Part shown: positions 40,733 through 48,454 of the stretch, piece by piece
Numbering within the stretch: position 1 is the stretch's first letter
Layout: the number at the start of each line of letters is the position of its first letter
Assembly: GCA_015058625.1 (NCBI GenBank)
Contig: SVCA01000004.1
Span: forward strand, 124,001 to 188,000
Direction: 5' to 3'
DNA from: Pseudoselenomonas ruminantium
Lineage (GTDB): Bacteria; Bacillota; Negativicutes; Selenomonadales; Selenomonadaceae
Length of the DNA stretch: 64,000 nt
Program-made: the position numbers and the translations under genes
Notes under the pieces: model-generated
The model's input: the letters and a program-made list of their open reading frames with translations, nothing else
Told to the model about the DNA's origin: nothing
The model's database searches: none

Positions 40733-42742
40733 TTAGCTTAGCGAATGGAGATTTATGCGTGCATCGTAAAAGGTACTGCCTGCGGCCTTGTCTGTGGTAC
40801 GGGCCGGAAGCAGGCGGTTGGTGTTACCGCAGGCCGTGTATTCCTGCCACCAGACGCCTTCGCTGACGACCGTTCCCGGGGCAACTCTATCGCTAAGCTT
40901 CAGGGAAAACTCGGCTGAACCATAGGTGTTTTCCGCCATGACCTTATCGCCATCGCGGAAATTTAACCGCGCCGCGTCGGCAGGATTTACCTGCAGTACC
41001 ATGATGCCGCTGCGGGTTAGTTCTTCGCGTTCGTTAAAGGAGCTGTCCAAAATCCGCGGGTCAGGGGAATTTATCAGAATAAACTCTCCCCCATCGCTTG
41101 CATAGTGGGGAGGGAAATAATCCGGCAAGGCAGGGGTGATTTTGGGATTGAGAATCTCGATTTTCCCCGAGGGAGTCTTAAAGTCCAGCTTGTAGTTTTG
41201 CGGCAGGGGAAGTTCCACCGGCTCCCCGGCTTCTAATTTTGACAAGTCAACCGGCAGGGGCCAGCAGGTCTTTGTACTCGCCATAATGTGGTTGACTAAG
41301 TCTATTTCCTCCTGACAGAAGAAATCATCCGTAAGTCCCATGGCCTTGGCCAAGGCCTGAGTTACCTGCCAGTTGGATTTGCTCTCGCCTACCGGCGGGA
41401 TAATCTGCCGCCCGCGCTGAATTACATACTGGCCATAGGAATAATAGATATCCTCATGCTCCAAGGAGGTAGTGGCCGGCAGAACAATATCGGCAAAGCG
41501 TGCCGTGTCCGTCATAAAGCGTTCATGGACAACGGTAAATAAATCCTCCCGCATGAGGCCAGCCATAACCTTGTTCTGGTCAGGAGCCGTGCAGGCCGGA
41601 TTGGAGGAATAGACATAGAGCGCCTTGACCTGGGGCTGCAGATTCTTATCCGTCAACACCTCGCCGAGCTTAATCATATTGATATGGCGAACCCCAGCCT
41701 TCTCCATATCAGGACGGCGAATGATGTCCTTATCAAAGGCATGGCTGCCGGAAGAAGACGTCAGCATGCCGCCTCCCTTTCTGGCATACGTTCCGAGCAC
41801 CGCCGGCAGACAGGTAATCAGCCTTGAAGTCATAGCGCCGTTGCCATAACGCGACTGACCGCTGCCCAAACGGATAAAGGGCGCCCTGGCATTTGCCAGT
41901 TCATGAGCAAATGCTTCTATTATATTTACACCCACACCGGTAATTTCTGCCACAGTTTCCGGCGTATAACGGGGCAAAACTTCTGCCTGCAGCTCCTGCC
42001 AGCCCTGTACGAACTGCTCGATAAAGTCTTCGTCCGCCAGCTTGTCCCGGGCGATAATATGAAGCAGTCCCAAAGCAAGGGCGCCATCTGTCCCCGGCTT
42101 TACCCGGATAAATTCATCCGCATATTGAGCCGTTTTCGTTTCGTAGGTGTCAATGCAGATGACTTTAGCGCCATTTTTCCGAGCTATATCCACATCATGC
42201 TTGAAATGAATATCCGTAGCCAGCATGCTGATGCTCCAAAGAATAATCAAGTCACTGTACTGGGCTTCCTGCGGTGCCGTGGGCAGAGTGGCCCCCATCA
42301 ACGCCCGATAGCCGTAACCTTTGGCGGGCGCACAGATGGTCCGGTCTAGGCTGCTTGCCCCCAGCGCATAGAACAGAGCATGACCTGCACTGTACTGAAT
42401 GGTTCCCATGGTGCCTGCATAGGAATAGGGCAAGATGGCCTCTGCCCCGTCACGGGCGATAATCTTCTGCCAGTGGGCGGCGATTTCCGCAATAGCCTCG
42501 TCCCAGCTGATGGGCTGGAATTTTCCCTCGCCCTTTTTCCCGACCCGCTTTAAGGGTGTCGTCAGGCGCTTTGCCGAATGTACCGTGCGCTCGTAATGCG
42601 CCATCTTCGGACAAAGCGTCCCGCGGGTAAAAGGATGTTCCCTATCACCTTCCACTTTCAGGGCTTTTCCCTTATCTATCGTCACCAAGAGCCCGCAACA
42701 GTCGGGGCAGTCATAAGGGCACGCTGATTTCTTTATCTCCAT
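40733..42742 (-). CDS. molybdopterin oxidoreductase
   Basis: A 669-residue member of the DMSO reductase superfamily. A [4Fe-4S] motif opens it: CPYDCPDC followed by GTLCPK. The molybdopterin-guanine-dinucleotide domains follow (SWDEAIAEIAAHW; LWSISMLATDIH; RLGSGQSRYGNG) and the C-terminal dinucleotide-binding domain ends it (INSPDPRILDSSFNERE, NPADAARLNFRDGD). There is no Tat signal, so it is cytoplasmic. No electron-transfer or membrane subunit gene adjoins it. The ATG at 42742 gives CPYDC near the N-terminus; an upstream extension looks non-coding. A TGACAAGTCA palindrome lies at 41240-41249. Confidence 0.85.
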   Translation of the reverse strand: MEIKKSACPYDCPDCCGLLVTIDKGKALKVEGDREHPFTRGTLCPKMAHYERTVHSAKRLTTPLKRVGKKGEGKFQPISWDEAIAEIAAHWQKIIARDGAEAILPYSYAGTMGTIQYSAGHALFYALGASSLDRTICAPAKGYGYRALMGATLPTAPQEAQYSDLIILWSISMLATDIHFKHDVDIARKNGAKVICIDTYETKTAQYADEFIRVKPGTDGALALGLLHIIARDKLADEDFIEQFVQGWQELQAEVLPRYTPETVAEITGVGVNIIEAFAHELANARAPFIRLGSGQSRYGNGAMTSRLITCLPAVLGTYARKGGGMLTSSSGSHAFDKDIIRRPDMEKAGVRHINMIKLGEVLTDKNLQPQVKALYVYSSNPACTAPDQNKVMAGLMREDLFTVVHERFMTDTARFADIVLPATTSLEHEDIYYSYGQYVIQRGRQIIPPVGESKSNWQVTQALAKAMGLTDDFFCQEEIDLVNHIMASTKTCWPLPVDLSKLEAGEPVELPLPQNYKLDFKTPSGKIEILNPKITPALPDYFPPHYASDGGEFILINSPDPRILDSSFNEREELTRSGIMVLQVNPADAARLNFRDGDKVMAENTYGSAEFSLKLSDRVAPGTVVSEGVWWQEYTACGNTNRLLPARTTDKAAGSTFYDARINLHSLS

Positions 42743-42819
42743 AGGAACACGCTCTCCTTTATCTCGTAATGCTCTTATTATACCCTTCACAATAAAATTT
42801 GGCCATAACATTTGACACA

Positions 42820-42862
42820 TAAAGAAAAAGTGTGACCAGTCAAAATTGGACCAGCCACACTT
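42820..42862 (-). terminator. cstA terminator
   Basis: AAGTGTG and CACACTT pair around TGACCAGTCA (42833-42842), just after the cstA stop. Confidence 0.6.
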
Positions 42863-42876
42863 ACAAAGGTCTATTA

Positions 42877-44556
42877 TTATTTCGCTGCCATAGCAGGAAC
42901 CTCTTCCTTCTTCAAGAGTCCGCTGCCGCAGTGACGGGCTACCAGGACTGCCAAGGTCATCAAAGCAATCGCCAGCACCAGCTGCAGGCCATCCACCATC
43001 AGTGTGAAATCGCCCGTGCCAATCTTGCCGACAATGCCCACCACGCTGATAACCAATGCACTCATGGTCACCAGGAACATGAAGGTCATGGGAACATAGA
43101 GCATCCAACCCTTGCGGCCTGTGGATTTCAGGAACAGGGCCAAGGAGATGAGAACCATCGCCGACAGCAGCTGATTGCCCGCACCAAAGAGCGGCCAGAT
43201 ATTCATATAACCGGCCAGGCACAGGGCATAAGCCAGAACCAGCGTCAGAATCGTCGAAACGTACTTATCCATAAGCAGTTTAGCCAGGCTGCCAGCTTCT
43301 TCCCCTTCACCGGGAGCTACCAGTTCCTGCAGGGACATACGACCGATGCGGGCCACGGAGTCAATGGTCGTCATGGCCAGCGCCGAAACACACATGGTAA
43401 TGATGCAGGCCGAAACCGCAGCAGGCAGGCCGAACATCTGGAAGAAACCGGCGATAGCCCCGGCAAAAATCTGGAAGGGTGTGCCCTGCGGCAGTGTGCC
43501 GTTCGATGCAGCAGCGCAGGCGATAACGAGAGCCACCACACCAAGCAAAGACTCAACGAGCATAGCACCATAGCCAACAGGCAGCATATCCTTTTCATTG
43601 GCAATGGCCTTGGAAGAAGTTCCCGAAGATACCAGACTATGGAAGCCGGAAACAGCACCGCAGGCAATCGTGATAAAGAGAATCGGGAACAAGGACTGCC
43701 CCTTAACCGTAAAGCCCACAAAGGCCGGCATGTTGATAACAGGATTGGCCACAAGAACGCCAACCACACCACCGAACACCATGCCCAACAGCAGGAAGGA
43801 ACTCAAGTAGTCGCGCGGTTCCATCAAAAGCCACATAGGCAGAACCGAAGCGATAAAGCAGTAACCAAAGGTCACATAACGCCAGCCCGTGGCATCAAGA
43901 TATAGCGGAAACTGCATCCCTACAGCAAACATCGCTACCACCAGAACAACTGCCACCAGGAACTTTACGAGGCCGCTGGGCTGTACCTTGCGGATAAATA
44001 CACCAAAGCCCATCGCTACCACAATGTAGAGCATGGAAATCGTGGCGGCCTGCGCGCCCGGTACATTGAGGGCACCGCTTTTGGTAAAGCCGTTAAAGGT
44101 ATTGGCCAGAATATCGGCAAAGGCTGCCAGTACGAGCAACGTGAACAGCCAGCAGAACAGCAGGAACAACCGGCGGCCCGTGCGGCCTACATACTGTTCA
44201 ATCAACATGCCCATGCTCTTGCCCTGATTCTTGACCGAAGCGTAAAGCGCCGTGAAATCCTGCACCGCACCGAAGAAGATACCGCCAACGAGCAGCCAGA
44301 GCATCGCCGGAGCCCAGCCGAACATCGCAGCGATAATCGGCCCAGTCACAGGGCCTGCACCAGTAATGGAGGAAAACTGATGCGCAAACACTGTAAACCG
44401 CGAAGCCGGAGCAAAATCCCCGCCATCTTCGAGAGCAACCGCCGGCGTCTTGGCCGCAGGGTCAATCCCCCAGGTCTTTACCAGCCAGCGTCCATAGAGA
44501 AAATAGGCCGCCACAAACGCCACCATGGCGAACCCCACCAACATTAAACCATTCAT
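42877..44556 (-). CDS. cstA: carbon starvation protein, pyruvate/peptide transporter
   Basis: A 559-residue inner-membrane protein with about 15 helices. Signatures are ASRFTVFAHQFSSITGAGPV and GPIIAAMFGWAPAML, and HSLVSSGTSSKAIANE. CstA and BtsT take up pyruvate or peptides. The promoter 60 bases upstream is near-consensus with a palindrome next to the -35, which suggests tight control. Confidence 0.93.
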   Translation of the reverse strand: MNGLMLVGFAMVAFVAAYFLYGRWLVKTWGIDPAAKTPAVALEDGGDFAPASRFTVFAHQFSSITGAGPVTGPIIAAMFGWAPAMLWLLVGGIFFGAVQDFTALYASVKNQGKSMGMLIEQYVGRTGRRLFLLFCWLFTLLVLAAFADILANTFNGFTKSGALNVPGAQAATISMLYIVVAMGFGVFIRKVQPSGLVKFLVAVVLVVAMFAVGMQFPLYLDATGWRYVTFGYCFIASVLPMWLLMEPRDYLSSFLLLGMVFGGVVGVLVANPVINMPAFVGFTVKGQSLFPILFITIACGAVSGFHSLVSSGTSSKAIANEKDMLPVGYGAMLVESLLGVVALVIACAAASNGTLPQGTPFQIFAGAIAGFFQMFGLPAAVSACIITMCVSALAMTTIDSVARIGRMSLQELVAPGEGEEAGSLAKLLMDKYVSTILTLVLAYALCLAGYMNIWPLFGAGNQLLSAMVLISLALFLKSTGRKGWMLYVPMTFMFLVTMSALVISVVGIVGKIGTGDFTLMVDGLQLVLAIALMTLAVLVARHCGSGLLKKEEVPAMAAK

Positions 44557-44622
44557 ACATAAGACCTTCTTTCTCCAAGCAAATATAATGTATTATTGCA
44601 GTTGGATAATTGTACAATGTGT

Positions 44623-44665
44623 ATACTACCACTTTGTAAAATATGTGTCAACTTGTAAATTTACA
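44623..44665 (-). promoter_or_regulatory. cstA promoter with upstream palindrome
   Basis: On the minus strand TTGACA (44651-44646) and TAGTAT (44628-44623) are 17 bases apart. The 12-base palindrome TGTAAATTTACA (44654-44665) abuts the -35 and could bind an activator or repressor. Confidence 0.7.
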
Positions 44666-44743
44666 CATTTTATAAAAAGGCGCGCATTATTTCATCTTTT
44701 ATTGCATATCATTACACTGAAATTATAATTTTGTCCGCCAAAT

Positions 44744-44777
44744 AAAAACGCCACCGGAATACTCCGATGGCATTTTT
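44744..44777 (-). terminator. aminotransferase terminator
   Basis: AAAAACGCCACCGGA and TCCGATGGCATTTTT form the stem, giving a T-run on both strands. Confidence 0.82.
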
Positions 44778-44794
44778 ACATTTATTTGCTTATC

Positions 44795-45979
44795 TTATTT
44801 ATATTCTGCAGCCAGTTTTTTGAACAGGGGCAGGGATTTTTCGATGGTTTCCGTCTTGATGCAATAGGCGGCACGGAAGTAGCCGGGGCAGCCGAAGTCG
44901 GTGCCGGGCACGAGCAGCAGGTCATATTTCTGTGCTCGTTTGCAGAAGGCATAGTCGTCCTCTTCAAGGCACTTGGGGAAGAGATAGAACGCCCCCTGGG
45001 GTTTCACACATTCAAAGCCTGCGTCAACGAGCCCCTGATAAAGGAGCTGGCCGTTTCTCACATAGGTACTGATATCCGAAGGCATGTTGGCACAGCGGCC
45101 CACCACGAGCTGCCACAGGGAAGGCGCATTGACATGGGTCAGCACTCTGGCAGCACCGGCAATGGCACCGTAGACCTTCTCGAAGCTTGCAACGGTGTCC
45201 GGCACGACAATATAGCCGATACGCTCACCGGGCAGGGAGAAGGATTTGCTGTAGGAATAGCAGACCAATGTGTTATCGTAGTATTTCGGAATATACGGCA
45301 CAGTATATCCTTCAAAGGCAATTTCCCGATAGGGTTCATCCGCGATGATAAAGATGGGATGATGGTATTCCTTTTCCTTGGCCTGCAGAATCTGCGCGAG
45401 CTTCTTGATGGTTTCCTCGGAGTATACGGCACCGCTGGGATTGTTGGGGCTGTTGACGATAACGGCTTTGGTATGGTTATTCACCAAGCGTTCAAAGGCC
45501 GCAAAGTCAATCTGCCAGTCCTCTGGCTGGGCTGGCACAACCACGAGCTTGCCGCCAACAGATTCCACGAAGGCCCGGTATTCCGGAAAGAAGGGTGCAA
45601 AGGTGATGTACTCATCCTCCGGCTGGGAGAGTGCCTTAAAGCAAATAGTAATAGAGGCCGCAGCGCCTGCCGTCATAAACAGATTTTTCTCCGTGATATG
45701 CATGCCAAAACGGCTGTTGATGCTGTCAGCCAGCGCCTTGCGCACCTGCGGATTGCCCGGAGCCACGGTGTAACCATGAATGGCGGATGGTTCCATATTG
45801 GTCAGGATGTCCACGGCCGCTTCCTTGATAAAGTCCGGCGTGGGCACGTTGGGATTGCCCAGACTGAAATCATAGACATTTTCCTCCCCTACTTCGGCAG
45901 CCCGTTTTCTGCCGAACTCGAAGATGGTGCGGATGGTGGATTTTTTCGTACCCAGTTCATACATTTTGTTATTGACCAT
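44795..45979 (-). CDS. class I/II PLP-dependent aminotransferase
   Basis: A 394-residue aspartate-aminotransferase-fold enzyme. SLGNPNVPTPDF binds the substrate carboxylate, VNSPNNPSG and ADEPYRE contact the cofactor, and the Schiff-base lysine is in YSYSKSFSLPGERIGY. The C-terminal FGCPGYFRAAYC carries the Arg. The amino donor is unknown. Confidence 0.88.
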   Translation of the reverse strand: MVNNKMYELGTKKSTIRTIFEFGRKRAAEVGEENVYDFSLGNPNVPTPDFIKEAAVDILTNMEPSAIHGYTVAPGNPQVRKALADSINSRFGMHITEKNLFMTAGAAASITICFKALSQPEDEYITFAPFFPEYRAFVESVGGKLVVVPAQPEDWQIDFAAFERLVNNHTKAVIVNSPNNPSGAVYSEETIKKLAQILQAKEKEYHHPIFIIADEPYREIAFEGYTVPYIPKYYDNTLVCYSYSKSFSLPGERIGYIVVPDTVASFEKVYGAIAGAARVLTHVNAPSLWQLVVGRCANMPSDISTYVRNGQLLYQGLVDAGFECVKPQGAFYLFPKCLEEDDYAFCKRAQKYDLLLVPGTDFGCPGYFRAAYCIKTETIEKSLPLFKKLAAEYK

Positions 45980-46060
45980 ATGGATTACCTCGCTTATAAG
46001 TGAAAATTGTATTTATTGGCGAAACACTGTTTACATATTATCATATTTTTATAATAAAAT

Positions 46061-46101
46061 AAAGTAAAAGAGACAAGTTTGGCGCTTGTCTCTTTTACTT
46101 T
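46061..46101 (-). terminator. ahbB terminator
   Basis: AAAGTAAAAGAGACAAG and CTTGTCTCTTTTACTTT are exact 17-bp arms around a 7-base loop. It overlaps the ahbB stop codon and T-tracts on both strands. Confidence 0.85.
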
Positions 46102-46591
46102 ATTCACAAAAATACTTCATCGCCGTCTTTTTCCACTCGTGTTTGGAGTAGAGCATCACATGCTTGCTGACGTTGCATTCCTGACCTAAATCCCGTACTA
46201 CCTGCTCACATTCTTCACGGGTGCGGCCATGTACCATGGTATAGAGGTTATAGGGCCAATTCTCGGCGGTATTTCTATCGTAGCAATGGGTTACGAAGGG
46301 ACTGGCGGCCATGTGGCAGGCAATTTCGTCCAGACGCTGCGCAGGCACTTCCCAAGCCACTAAGACATTGGCCTTAAAGCCAACCTCACGATGGCAAAGC
46401 ACGGCGCCCATCTTGCGGATTTTTTTCGTCTGCTGCATGGACTTGACCCGTTCCATGAAAATCTCTTCGCTGACGCCTACCTGTTCGGCCAAAGTCTTAT
46501 AGGGCTCTGCCACCAAAGGGAACTCGCCCTGCAGGGCACGGACAATGCGTTTGTCTAATTCGCTTAATTCATCGATAACTTCTGCTGCCAT
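46100..46591 (-). CDS. ahbB: siroheme decarboxylase subunit, AhbB-like
   Basis: A 163-residue Lrp/AsnC-like protein. It has an N-terminal HTH-like part (LDKRIVRALQGEFPLV) and a C-terminal ferredoxin-like part with HCYDRNTAENWPYNLYTMVHG, in which the conserved His and Tyr/Arg pattern is that of AhbA/B and NirDLGH. It would work with the next gene to remove two acetate carboxyls from siroheme, giving 12,18-didecarboxysiroheme in the alternative haem pathway. It starts 13 bases after ahbA. Confidence 0.82.
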   Translation of the reverse strand: MAAEVIDELSELDKRIVRALQGEFPLVAEPYKTLAEQVGVSEEIFMERVKSMQQTKKIRKMGAVLCHREVGFKANVLVAWEVPAQRLDEIACHMAASPFVTHCYDRNTAENWPYNLYTMVHGRTREECEQVVRDLGQECNVSKHVMLYSKHEWKKTAMKYFCE

Positions 46592-46604
46592 AAAACTGTC
46601 CCCC

Positions 46605-47063
46605 TTAATGCAATTTGAACTGCACGTTGATTTTGTATTTCTTATTGGCCTTGAGGTTCAGCATATCCTCCACGCCGTTTAAGGACTGCACCTCATCCAA
46701 AATCTTGGCTTCGGTTTCGAGATTCGGAGACAGCAGAGTAAACCAGAGATTGTAGCGTCCCTCACGCTCATAGTTATGGGTCGCTCCGGGATAACGGTTA
46801 ACGGCCTCGGCTACAGTCTGCATTTTGGCAGGGTCTACCTTCAGGGCCACCAATGTGCCCTTATAGCCCAGGTTATTGGAGTCAAAAAACGTGCCAATGC
46901 GGCGCAGGTATCCCTCTGCTTTCAACTCCTGCACCCGGCTGAGCACCGTCTGCTCATCGGTGCCCAGCTCCTCTGCCAGCTTGGCAAAGGGGTGACTGCA
47001 TACAGGCAGATTCCCCTGCAGCAAATTCAGCAAATCCTTGTCAAATGCCGTTAATTCCATCAT
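46605..47063 (-). CDS. ahbA: siroheme decarboxylase subunit, AhbA-like
   Basis: A 152-residue paralogue of the AhbB-like protein, with FDKDLLNLLQGNLPVCSHPF as N-terminus, LRRIGTFFDSNNLGYKGTLVAL and ATHNYEREGRYNLWFTLL with the conserved His/Tyr/Arg. The two subunits form a heterodimer in known systems. The start is at 47063 or the adjacent ATG at 47060. The 91-base leader has a TGAATCGGATTCA palindrome and two ATTACGC repeats 21-22 bases apart, possible regulator sites. Confidence 0.82.
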   Translation of the reverse strand: MMELTAFDKDLLNLLQGNLPVCSHPFAKLAEELGTDEQTVLSRVQELKAEGYLRRIGTFFDSNNLGYKGTLVALKVDPAKMQTVAEAVNRYPGATHNYEREGRYNLWFTLLSPNLETEAKILDEVQSLNGVEDMLNLKANKKYKINVQFKLH

Positions 47064-47154
47064 GGTTATCCCTCTCCCCTAAATCGCTATCATGATTTCC
47101 GCGTAATACACATTGTTTTTGCGTAATATGAATCCGATTCACATTTCTCTATTA

Positions 47155-47778
47155 TTATTCTAACAAAGAATCACCGATAACGTCAAGTAAATCTGAACGA
47201 CCTTCATTTTTTAGTGAGGAATACGGCAGTACGGAAATTTCTTTAATGCCCAGCTTGCGCTTGATGGCGGCAATGTTCTTGGCCCGCTCGTTCTTGCCAA
47301 TCTTATCCACCTTGGTAGCGATTATGAGCACAGGAATGCCATTATCCACCAGCCAGTTGAACATCTCCACATCGGAAGCCATCGGTTCGTGACGGCTGTC
47401 GATAAGCTGGCAGACAAAGGTCAGGCGCGGGGAGTTCAGCAGATACTCCTCGATAAATTTCGACCAGATTTTGCGCTTTTCCTTGCCGGTCTTGGCGTAA
47501 CCATAACCGGGCAAGTCCACGAGGTAAAAGGCCTTGCGTTCCTCAACCTCGGCAATCTTGACACCGACTTCAAAAAAGTTGATGGTCTGCGTCTTACCGG
47601 GTTGAGAGGATACACGGGCCAGATTATTGACACGGGTCAGGGAATTAATCAGCGAGGACTTGCCTACGTTGGAACGCCCGATAAAGACGATTTCCGGCAG
47701 GTCGGCTTCGGGGTATTGGTCTTGTTTGACCGCAGAAGCCACATACTGTCCTTGCGTGATAATTACTCTATCCTTCAT
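47155..47778 (-). CDS. engB: ribosome-biogenesis GTPase EngB/YsxC
   Basis: A 207-residue TrmE-Era-EngA-EngB-like GTPase required for 50S assembly. G1 GRSNVGKSS, G3 DLPGYGYA, G4 TKVDK and G5-like SVLPYSS. The ATG at 47778 follows AAGGAG by 8 bases; a longer frame would run into the structured element upstream and looks non-coding. Confidence 0.95.
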   Translation of the reverse strand: MKDRVIITQGQYVASAVKQDQYPEADLPEIVFIGRSNVGKSSLINSLTRVNNLARVSSQPGKTQTINFFEVGVKIAEVEERKAFYLVDLPGYGYAKTGKEKRKIWSKFIEEYLLNSPRLTFVCQLIDSRHEPMASDVEMFNWLVDNGIPVLIIATKVDKIGKNERAKNIAAIKRKLGIKEISVLPYSSLKNEGRSDLLDVIGDSLLE

Positions 47779-47860
47779 ACATTCATCTCCTTTACATATA
47801 AATTGCAGTTTGCCGGGGAGTTCAGTTCGTAGTAAAGGTATCTTGTTCATACTTAGTTTA

Positions 47861-48055
47861 GGGCCAGACGGGGGAGTAATTTTTCTGTTTTCCGCTAAAC
47901 GACCCCTTCGCAAAGTAGAGCTGTCTAGCTACTCGCGCCGGGCAGGCCAACGGCGCTGCTTTCAGCGTATTTGCTTAGTTGCTTCCTACAGGGGCCGGCC
48001 TTCACTGCGTTCAGGCAGTCGCTCCCTACAGAAAAATCACTCCCCCGTCCGACCC
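47861..48055 (-). ncRNA. candidate structured RNA element, copy A
   Basis: About 195 nt on the minus strand. The outer stem pairs 48049-48029 with 47887-47867 (21 bp, one G-U on this strand). Inside are the hairpin GCCT-loop-AGGC with loop GAACGCAGTGA, a second stem GGCCCC/GGGGTC, a GC-rich hairpin (GCGCCG..CGGCGC) and the unpaired-looking GGGGTCGTTTAG. Copy B (48164-48357 plus) has the same order of parts with compensating base changes in the stems. It lies 83 bases upstream of the engB start, so it may be part of the engB leader. The family was not recognised. Confidence 0.7.
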
Positions 48056-48099
48056 AAGCTACGGCCTATACTATTGCCACGAACTCGTTGCTCCCGTTA

Positions 48100-48119
48100 C
48101 AAGAACATCGATGTTCTTG
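48100..48119. repeat. 20-bp perfect palindrome between the two elements
   Basis: CAAGAACATCGATGTTCTTG is its own reverse complement. It marks the axis of a quasi-palindrome of about 500 bp made by the two divergent elements and their upstream regions. Confidence 0.75.
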
Positions 48120-48123
48120 CTGC

Positions 48124-48152
48124 TTGTCACTACGAAAATGCCGTCTTATACG
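48124..48152 (+). promoter_or_regulatory. promoter of structured RNA copy B
   Basis: TTGTCA (48124-48129) and TATACG (48147-48152) are 17 bases apart. The predicted start near 48159 falls 5 bases before the outer stem. Confidence 0.6.
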
Positions 48153-48163
48153 GACATCGCTTA

Positions 48164-48357
48164 GGGCTGAGGTGGTGATGCTTTTCGCCGTGGAACGACT
48201 GTCCGAACGCAGTGAGGACTGGCCCACAAACAGTAGTTCCTAAAAATTGAGCTGAACATACGCGCCGCCGGTCTTGCCCGGCGCAGGTAACTATAAGCCC
48301 ATAAATTTACTTGTGGGTCATTTAGTGCAACGGCGAAAAGTATTACCACCTCCGCCC
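48164..48357 (+). ncRNA. candidate structured RNA element, copy B
   Basis: About 194 nt on the plus strand. Outer stem: 48169-48190 with 48331-48352 (22 bp, two G-U pairs on this strand, A-C mismatches on the other). Hairpin GTCC-GAACGCAGTGA-GGAC at 48201-48219; second stem CCCACAA (48223-48229) with TTGTGGG (48311-48317); GC hairpin GCGCCG..CGGCGC (48262-48284); GGGTCATTTAG just before the outer stem closes. Stems differ from copy A by matched changes while loops are kept. A terminator at 48411-48447 would give an RNA of about 290 nt. Confidence 0.7.
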
Positions 48358-48410
48358 AAACTGAGCTGTAACAAAAATTTCAGCACGTACTGGCAAACTG
48401 CAACGTACTC

Positions 48411-48447
48411 AAAAGCCCGTTGACTTTTCGTCAGCGGACTTTTTAAG
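48411..48447. terminator. bidirectional terminator of lon and the RNA element
   Basis: AAAAGCCCGTTGAC pairs with GTCAGCGGACTTTTT with two mismatches. T-tracts lie on both strands, so it can end lon (minus) and copy B (plus). Confidence 0.75.
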
Positions 48448-48454
48448 GGAAGCA

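Noticed and set aside
42743-43222. N-terminal extension of the molybdopterin oxidoreductase
   Set aside because: It runs into the 3' end of cstA in antisense. The conserved CPYDC motif starts just after the ATG at 42742.
42832-43905. 357-codon plus frame opposite cstA
   Set aside because: Its His/Asn/Gln-rich translation is typical of an antisense shadow of a membrane-protein gene.
44786-46003. 405-codon plus frame opposite the aminotransferase
   Set aside because: It is antisense to a gene with complete PLP-enzyme motifs.
47779-47913. N-terminal extension of EngB
   Set aside because: The extended part has no similarity to EngB and enters the structured element; the ATG at 47778 has a good ribosome site.
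47627-48243. Several open frames between engB and lon
   Set aside because: They cross the paired stems of the structured elements, have no ribosome sites and are not consistent between the two copies.
47861-48357. IscB-associated (HEARO) RNA, 6S RNA or a riboswitch as the identity of the paired elements
   Set aside because: No IscB-like gene is nearby, the shape is branched rather than a rod with a central bubble as in 6S, and no known riboswitch core was recognised.
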